From an uncultured Chloroflexota bacterium (lineage in GTDB: Bacteria; Chloroflexota; Limnocylindria; Limnocylindrales; CSP1-4), in the NCBI GenBank assembly GCA_903930745.1, contig CAIYZX010000557.1:1-7387 (forward strand): a DNA stretch of 7,387 nucleotides, read 5' to 3'. The notes under the pieces were generated by a model. The model did not search any database, had not been told where the DNA came from, and saw nothing but the letters and a program-made list of their open reading frames with translations. The translations under genes and the position numbers were made by a program. Below are positions 6,553 to 7,387 of the stretch, piece after piece (within the stretch, counting starts at the first letter, position 1; every line of letters starts with the position of its first letter).

Positions 6553-6596
6553 GAGGCCGGTCCCGCGACCTGCAGCACAGGCGCGGGACCGGCCTC
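6553..6596 (-). terminator. Rho-independent-like terminator hairpin of the repeat-protein gene
   Basis: A perfect 15-bp stem: GAGGCCGGTCCCGCG (6553-6567) against its exact reverse complement (6582-6596), with a 14-base loop. CCT/AGG inside the loop can extend the stem past a one-base bulge. It begins 26 bases after the stop of the thrombospondin-repeat gene. On the minus strand it is followed by GTCGTTTCCCC, a poor U-tract, so termination may be inefficient or the stem may chiefly protect the mRNA 3' end. On the plus strand no U-tract follows. Confidence 0.7.
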
Positions 6597-6622
6597 ACCG
6601 GTTGGGGAAGACCGAGGTCGGG

Positions 6623-7387
6623 TCAGCCGATCTGGAAGACCACCGCAGCGGGGCTGGGCGTGGGGGCAGGGGTGCTGTCGTCGTCCTCGCCGTCCGGCAC
6701 GCCGTCGTCGTCGGAGTCCGTGTCCATCGGATCGGAGCCGTCAGTCTCCTCCTGCTCGTTGCTCACGCCATCGCCGTCCGGGTCCTCGTCCGCATCGGCG
6801 GTGCCGTCGTGGTCGCTGTCGGAGCTCATCGGAGACGTGTGGCTGCTGTCGAACTCGAACTCGTTGCCGAGGCCGTCCGCGTCCTCGTCCTCGTCTGCGT
6901 CGGTCGTGCCGTCATCGTCGCTGTCCGCGTCGCCCGGGTTCGTGCTCACCAGCTGCTCCTGGTGGTTGTTGAGGCCATCGTGGTCGGTGTCCTCGCGGCC
7001 GTCCAGCAGTCCGTCGTTGTCCGTGTCGGCGTCAAGCGGGTTGGTGTGTGCCTGGATCTCGTTGAGCGTGTTGGACCCGTCGTGGTCGTTGTCCTCCGCC
7101 CAGTCCGGCCGGCCATCGTGGTCCGTGTCCGAGGAGAGCGGGTTGAGGCCGGCGCGCTGCTCCGCAAGGTTGGTCAGGCGGTCGTGGTCCGGGTTCTCCC
7201 TGCCGTCCTTGATCCCGTTGCCGTTGCTGTCCGCCCTGAACGGGTTCGTGTGACTGCGGTTGATCTCGAAGCTGTTGGCGAGCCCGTCACGGTCGGAGTC
7301 CGTCGCAGCCTGGGCGCCACCGGCGACACCGAGGGAGGCGATGAGGGCACCGCCGGCGGCGAGTGCACGGAGGGCGGTCCAGCGGGA
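6623..7387 (-). CDS. Secreted thrombospondin type 3 repeat (calcium-binding) protein, N-terminal start just outside the window
   Basis: The 254 residues in the window begin inside a Sec-type signal peptide: a basic start (SRWTALR), a hydrophobic Ala/Leu/Gly core and a likely cleavage site AQA-AT after residue 27. Only a few residues should be missing. The mature chain is nearly all Asp-rich loops of the form DxDxDGxxDxxE, known from thrombospondin type 3 repeats to bind calcium. After a first half unit (30-47), five units begin with NP (SP in the fifth) at residues 48, 82, 116, 150 and 185. A truncated sixth unit begins at 219 with DP. The C-terminus is a Pro/Thr spacer (238-246) and a short hydrophobic tail, AAVVFQIG. 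No LPxTG, transmembrane anchor or catalytic domain is seen, so it is probably secreted or surface-held through calcium or partner contacts. It is separated from the export operon by a terminator hairpin, and its Sec signal argues against it being ABC cargo. Confidence 0.85.
   Translation of the reverse strand, partial: SRWTALRALAAGGALIASLGVAGGAQAATDSDRDGLANSFEINRSHTNPFRADSNGNGIKDGRENPDHDRLTNLAEQRAGLNPLSSDTDHDGRPDWAEDNDHDGSNTLNEIQAHTNPLDADTDNDGLLDGREDTDHDGLNNHQEQLVSTNPGDADSDDDGTTDADEDEDADGLGNEFEFDSSHTSPMSSDSDHDGTADADEDPDGDGVSNEQEETDGSDPMDTDSDDDGVPDGEDDDSTPAPTPSPAAVVFQIG
6677..7300 (-). repeat. Tandem array of 34-residue (102-base) double TSP3 units
   Basis: Unit boundaries on the minus strand fall at about 7246, 7144, 7042, 6940, 6835 and 6733. 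Units 1, 2, 3 and 5 are exactly 34 codons and unit 4 is 35. Each unit contains a first loop of the DxDxDGxxDxxE type and a second loop of the DxDxDGLxN type. The protein repeat is regular while the DNA copies have diverged, so this is an old duplication and not a recent tandem expansion. Metal-ligand positions vary: unit 1 has SNGNG in the first loop and Arg for Gly in the second loop. Confidence 0.8.

Noticed and set aside
6299..6598. Upstream extension of the HlyD-like protein to 357 residues
   Set aside because: It would run through the terminator hairpin and encode Arg/Pro-rich sequence, whereas the internal ATG has a perfect AGGAGG and a family-like N-terminus.
6195..7253. Plus-strand frame with a Ser-rich repeated C-terminal half
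   Set aside because: The serine repeats are the antisense reading of the Asp-rich TSP3 codons, and the signal peptide plus calcium loops on the minus strand are the real product.
6677..7300. Repeat array considered as a CRISPR or DNA tandem repeat
   Set aside because: The periodicity is 102 bases in frame, explained by the protein repeat. Copies diverge at DNA level and there are no spacer/repeat alternations.

Overview
The window is high-GC DNA (strong G/C bias at third codon positions, several GTG starts) from a bacterium. Every gene I can support lies on the minus strand, so transcription runs from position 7387 towards position 1. Protein style and gene content (an NHLM/NHLP-type export system, a 2[4Fe-4S] ferredoxin beside a NirB-like flavoprotein, a secreted thrombospondin type 3 repeat protein) fit Chloroflexota or another high-GC, Gram-positive-like lineage. 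That placement is inference; no rRNA or marker gene is present to settle it.

In transcription order: (1) 7387-6623, a secreted calcium-binding-type protein whose signal peptide is nearly complete, with only the start codon side cut off by the window edge. It carries five full 34-35 residue repeats, each holding two thrombospondin type 3 motifs. (2) A perfect 15-bp hairpin at 6553-6596, the likely terminator of that gene. (3) A leader region of about 250 bases with further inverted repeats and a strong Shine-Dalgarno. (4) A tightly packed three-gene export operon: a short HlyD-like membrane fusion protein (6298-5525), an ABC exporter half lacking the usual N-terminal C39 peptidase (5528-3783), and a second ABC exporter half with a long N-terminal extension (3790-1646). 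The three genes overlap by 4 and 8 bases. (5) An intergenic region of 263 bases with overlapping inverted repeats. (6) A two-gene redox unit: a small 2[4Fe-4S] ferredoxin (1382-1152) and an FAD/NAD(P)H oxidoreductase (1149 to beyond position 1).

The export operon matches the HlyD plus paired-ABC arrangement of NHLM-type bacteriocin or natural-product exporters, in which the first ABC protein normally also cleaves the leader peptide. Here that protease domain is absent and no precursor peptide or modifying enzyme is visible. The cargo and the way a leader would be removed are therefore open questions and the main point of interest. The redox pair probably passes electrons between NAD(P)H and the ferredoxin; nothing in the sequence ties it functionally to the exporter.
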